Of a stretch of DNA of 64,000 nt, positions 63,050 through 64,000 are shown in pieces. The stretch's first letter is position 1. Each line of letters opens with the position of its first letter. A program made the translations under genes and the position numbers. Origin of the DNA: PRO6 sp035565775 (GTDB lineage Bacteria > Pseudomonadota > Alphaproteobacteria > Rhizobiales > Xanthobacteraceae); contig DATMRW010000023.1 of assembly GCA_035565775.1 (NCBI GenBank), positions 310,001-374,000 on the forward strand. The letters run 5' to 3'. The notes below the pieces were generated by a model. That model was given only the letters and a program-made list of their open reading frames with translations. It made no database searches and had not been told where the DNA came from.

Positions 63050-63775
63050 ATGGCAATCCCCGACACTGCCGGGCCGCCGGCCTATTGGTCGCGAAAAGCG
63101 TTGATGCCCGGCGTCCGGGCTGTTGCGCCGGTGCTTCCGGGCACGCTCGCCTTCGGCATCGCCTTCGGTGCGCTGTGTGCGCAGAAGCATTTTACCCTCA
63201 CCGAAGTGCAGCTGTTCATGGCCGTGGTCTATGGTGGGATGTCGCAATTCGTCGCCGTGCAGGCGTGGCCTGATGTGCTGACCGCATCCTCGATCGCGCA
63301 GCTCGCGCTCCTCACCGCGACCGTCAACATCCGCTTCAGCCTGATGACGGCATCGCTGCGCCCCTGGCTCGGGTCGCTGCCGCCATGGCAGACCTATCCG
63401 GCGCTGCTCTTGATCACCGACACCGGCTGGCTGTCGGCCACACGCTACCGTAACGGCGGCGGCGCCGATGCCTCGTTCTATCTCGGCGGCGGCATCGCGC
63501 TTTATCTCGTGTGGTTCGTTGCCGCGCTGCCGGGCTATTTCCTCGCGGGCAGTCTGTCCGACCCGAAGATGTATGGGCTGGACATGGTCTTCCCCGCCTT
63601 CTTCGCCGCAATGCTGGTGCCGGCATGGCGCGGCATCGGCTTCGCCATTCCGTGGCTGGTCGCTGGCATCATGGCGATCATCGTCGAGCGGGTGGTCGGC
63701 GGCTGGTGGTTCATCATTATCGGCGCGCTGTCCGGGGCGATCACTGCAGGATTGATGGGCGATGGCGATGAGTGA
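63050..63775 (+). CDS. azlC: AzlC-family branched-chain amino acid exporter, large subunit
   Basis: A 241-residue inner-membrane protein with about six to seven helices. The AzlC signature is clear: LPGTLAFGIAFGALCAQKHFTLTEVQLFMAVVYGGMSQFVAVQ and ITDTGWLSATRYRNGG. With AzlD it exports branched-chain amino acids or analogues. It has a weak start region (AAGGCTTGAA before ATG). The stop overlaps the azlD start by several bases, as expected for a two-subunit exporter. Confidence 0.93.
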   Translation: MAIPDTAGPPAYWSRKALMPGVRAVAPVLPGTLAFGIAFGALCAQKHFTLTEVQLFMAVVYGGMSQFVAVQAWPDVLTASSIAQLALLTATVNIRFSLMTASLRPWLGSLPPWQTYPALLLITDTGWLSATRYRNGGGADASFYLGGGIALYLVWFVAALPGYFLAGSLSDPKMYGLDMVFPAFFAAMLVPAWRGIGFAIPWLVAGIMAIIVERVVGGWWFIIIGALSGAITAGLMGDGDE

Positions 63776-64000
63776 ATGGGCGCGGCCCGACGTGGTGCTC
63801 GCCATCAGCGTGATGGTGGCGGTGACAGTGGCCTCGCGGCTCGGCGGCTTCTGGCTGATGCGCTACGTAACCGTGACGCCGCGGGTGCAGCGGATGCTCA
63901 ACGCGCTGCCGGGCTCGATCATTCTGGCCGCCATTGCGCCGGTGATCGTCAATGGTGGAACCGTGGTGATTCTCGCCATTGGCGCCGCGGTTGCGATGGC
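63768..64000 (+). CDS. azlD: AzlD-family exporter small subunit, 3' truncated by window
   Basis: The visible 77 codons encode an AzlD-like small membrane protein: a first helix (VVLAISVMVAVTVASRLGGF), the conserved TPRVQRMLNALPGSIILAAIAP and a second hydrophobic stretch running off the window. It overlaps azlC by eight bases; ATG at 63762 or 63768 could be used. Confidence 0.88.
   Translation, partial: MSEWARPDVVLAISVMVAVTVASRLGGFWLMRYVTVTPRVQRMLNALPGSIILAAIAPVIVNGGTVVILAIGAAVAM

Noticed and set aside
61751..63805. Minus-strand frame of over 680 codons across the binding protein and azlC
   Set aside because: Spans two real genes and their intergenic hairpin; no protein family character.

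Overview
The window is GC-rich chromosomal DNA from an alphaproteobacterium, most likely of the Bradyrhizobium/Rhodopseudomonas/Afipia group (Nitrobacteraceae). The pointers are the aa3 oxidase order coxB-coxA-ctaB-ctaF-ctaG-coxC-surf1 followed by thrC and an M16 processing-peptidase-like gene, an F0 operon with separate b and b' subunits, an IalB-family protein, a glycine-dependent (C4) 5-aminolevulinate synthase, and pal-ybgF-tilS-ftsH. No rRNA, tRNA, CRISPR array, insertion sequence or prophage was seen. The first and last genes are cut by the window ends.

Layout: 1-4.9 kb is a fatty-acid beta-oxidation cluster (acyl-CoA dehydrogenase, thiolase, FadJ-type bifunctional enzyme). 5.0-10.6 kb holds a GST/MarR divergent pair, gshA, a PAN-domain secreted protein, tldD and an IalB-like gene. 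11.1-17.5 kb is the cytochrome c oxidase operon, with a 58-residue ctaF gene that is easily missed. 17.6-21.8 kb has thrC, an M16 peptidase, a GNAT enzyme and a lipoprotein. 21.9-24.5 kb is the atpI-B-E-b'-b operon on the minus strand. 24.8-26.6 kb has a DsbA-fold isomerase, an exported coiled-coil protein and yjbQ behind a structured leader. 26.8-31.9 kb is a PutP-type transporter/hybrid histidine kinase flanked by two response regulators.

32.2-46.1 kb is the most interesting region: a catabolic island of two tandem AraC regulators and two operons. Operon 1 encodes an FMN reductase, a luciferase-like flavin monooxygenase and an alpha/beta hydrolase. Operon 2 encodes maleylacetate reductase, hydroxyquinol 1,2-dioxygenase, a TfdB-like phenol hydroxylase and a five-gene branched-chain-amino-acid-type ABC importer. 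The core of operon 2 is recognisable: phenol to hydroxyquinol to maleylacetate to 3-oxoadipate. Operon 1 probably makes the phenol, and its substrate is unknown. Both operons appear to share one promoter design: 10-bp direct repeats at exact 21-bp spacing ending 21 nt before a -10-like hexamer, a leader of about 50 nt, then a short ORF with a strong ribosome-binding site whose stop overlaps the first enzyme gene's start codon.

46.2-50 kb holds hemA (with a FixK/FNR-like box upstream), an MBL-fold hydrolase and bioB. 50.3-55.9 kb has a chemoreceptor with a textbook flagellar sigma-28 promoter, a divergent GGDEF-EAL protein and a FeeM/LuxI-like N-acyl transferase. 56.2-61.5 kb is pal, ybgF, tilS and ftsH; tolQRAB does not lie upstream of pal. 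61.7-64 kb has an amino-acid-binding protein and azlC-azlD (azlD truncated by the window end).
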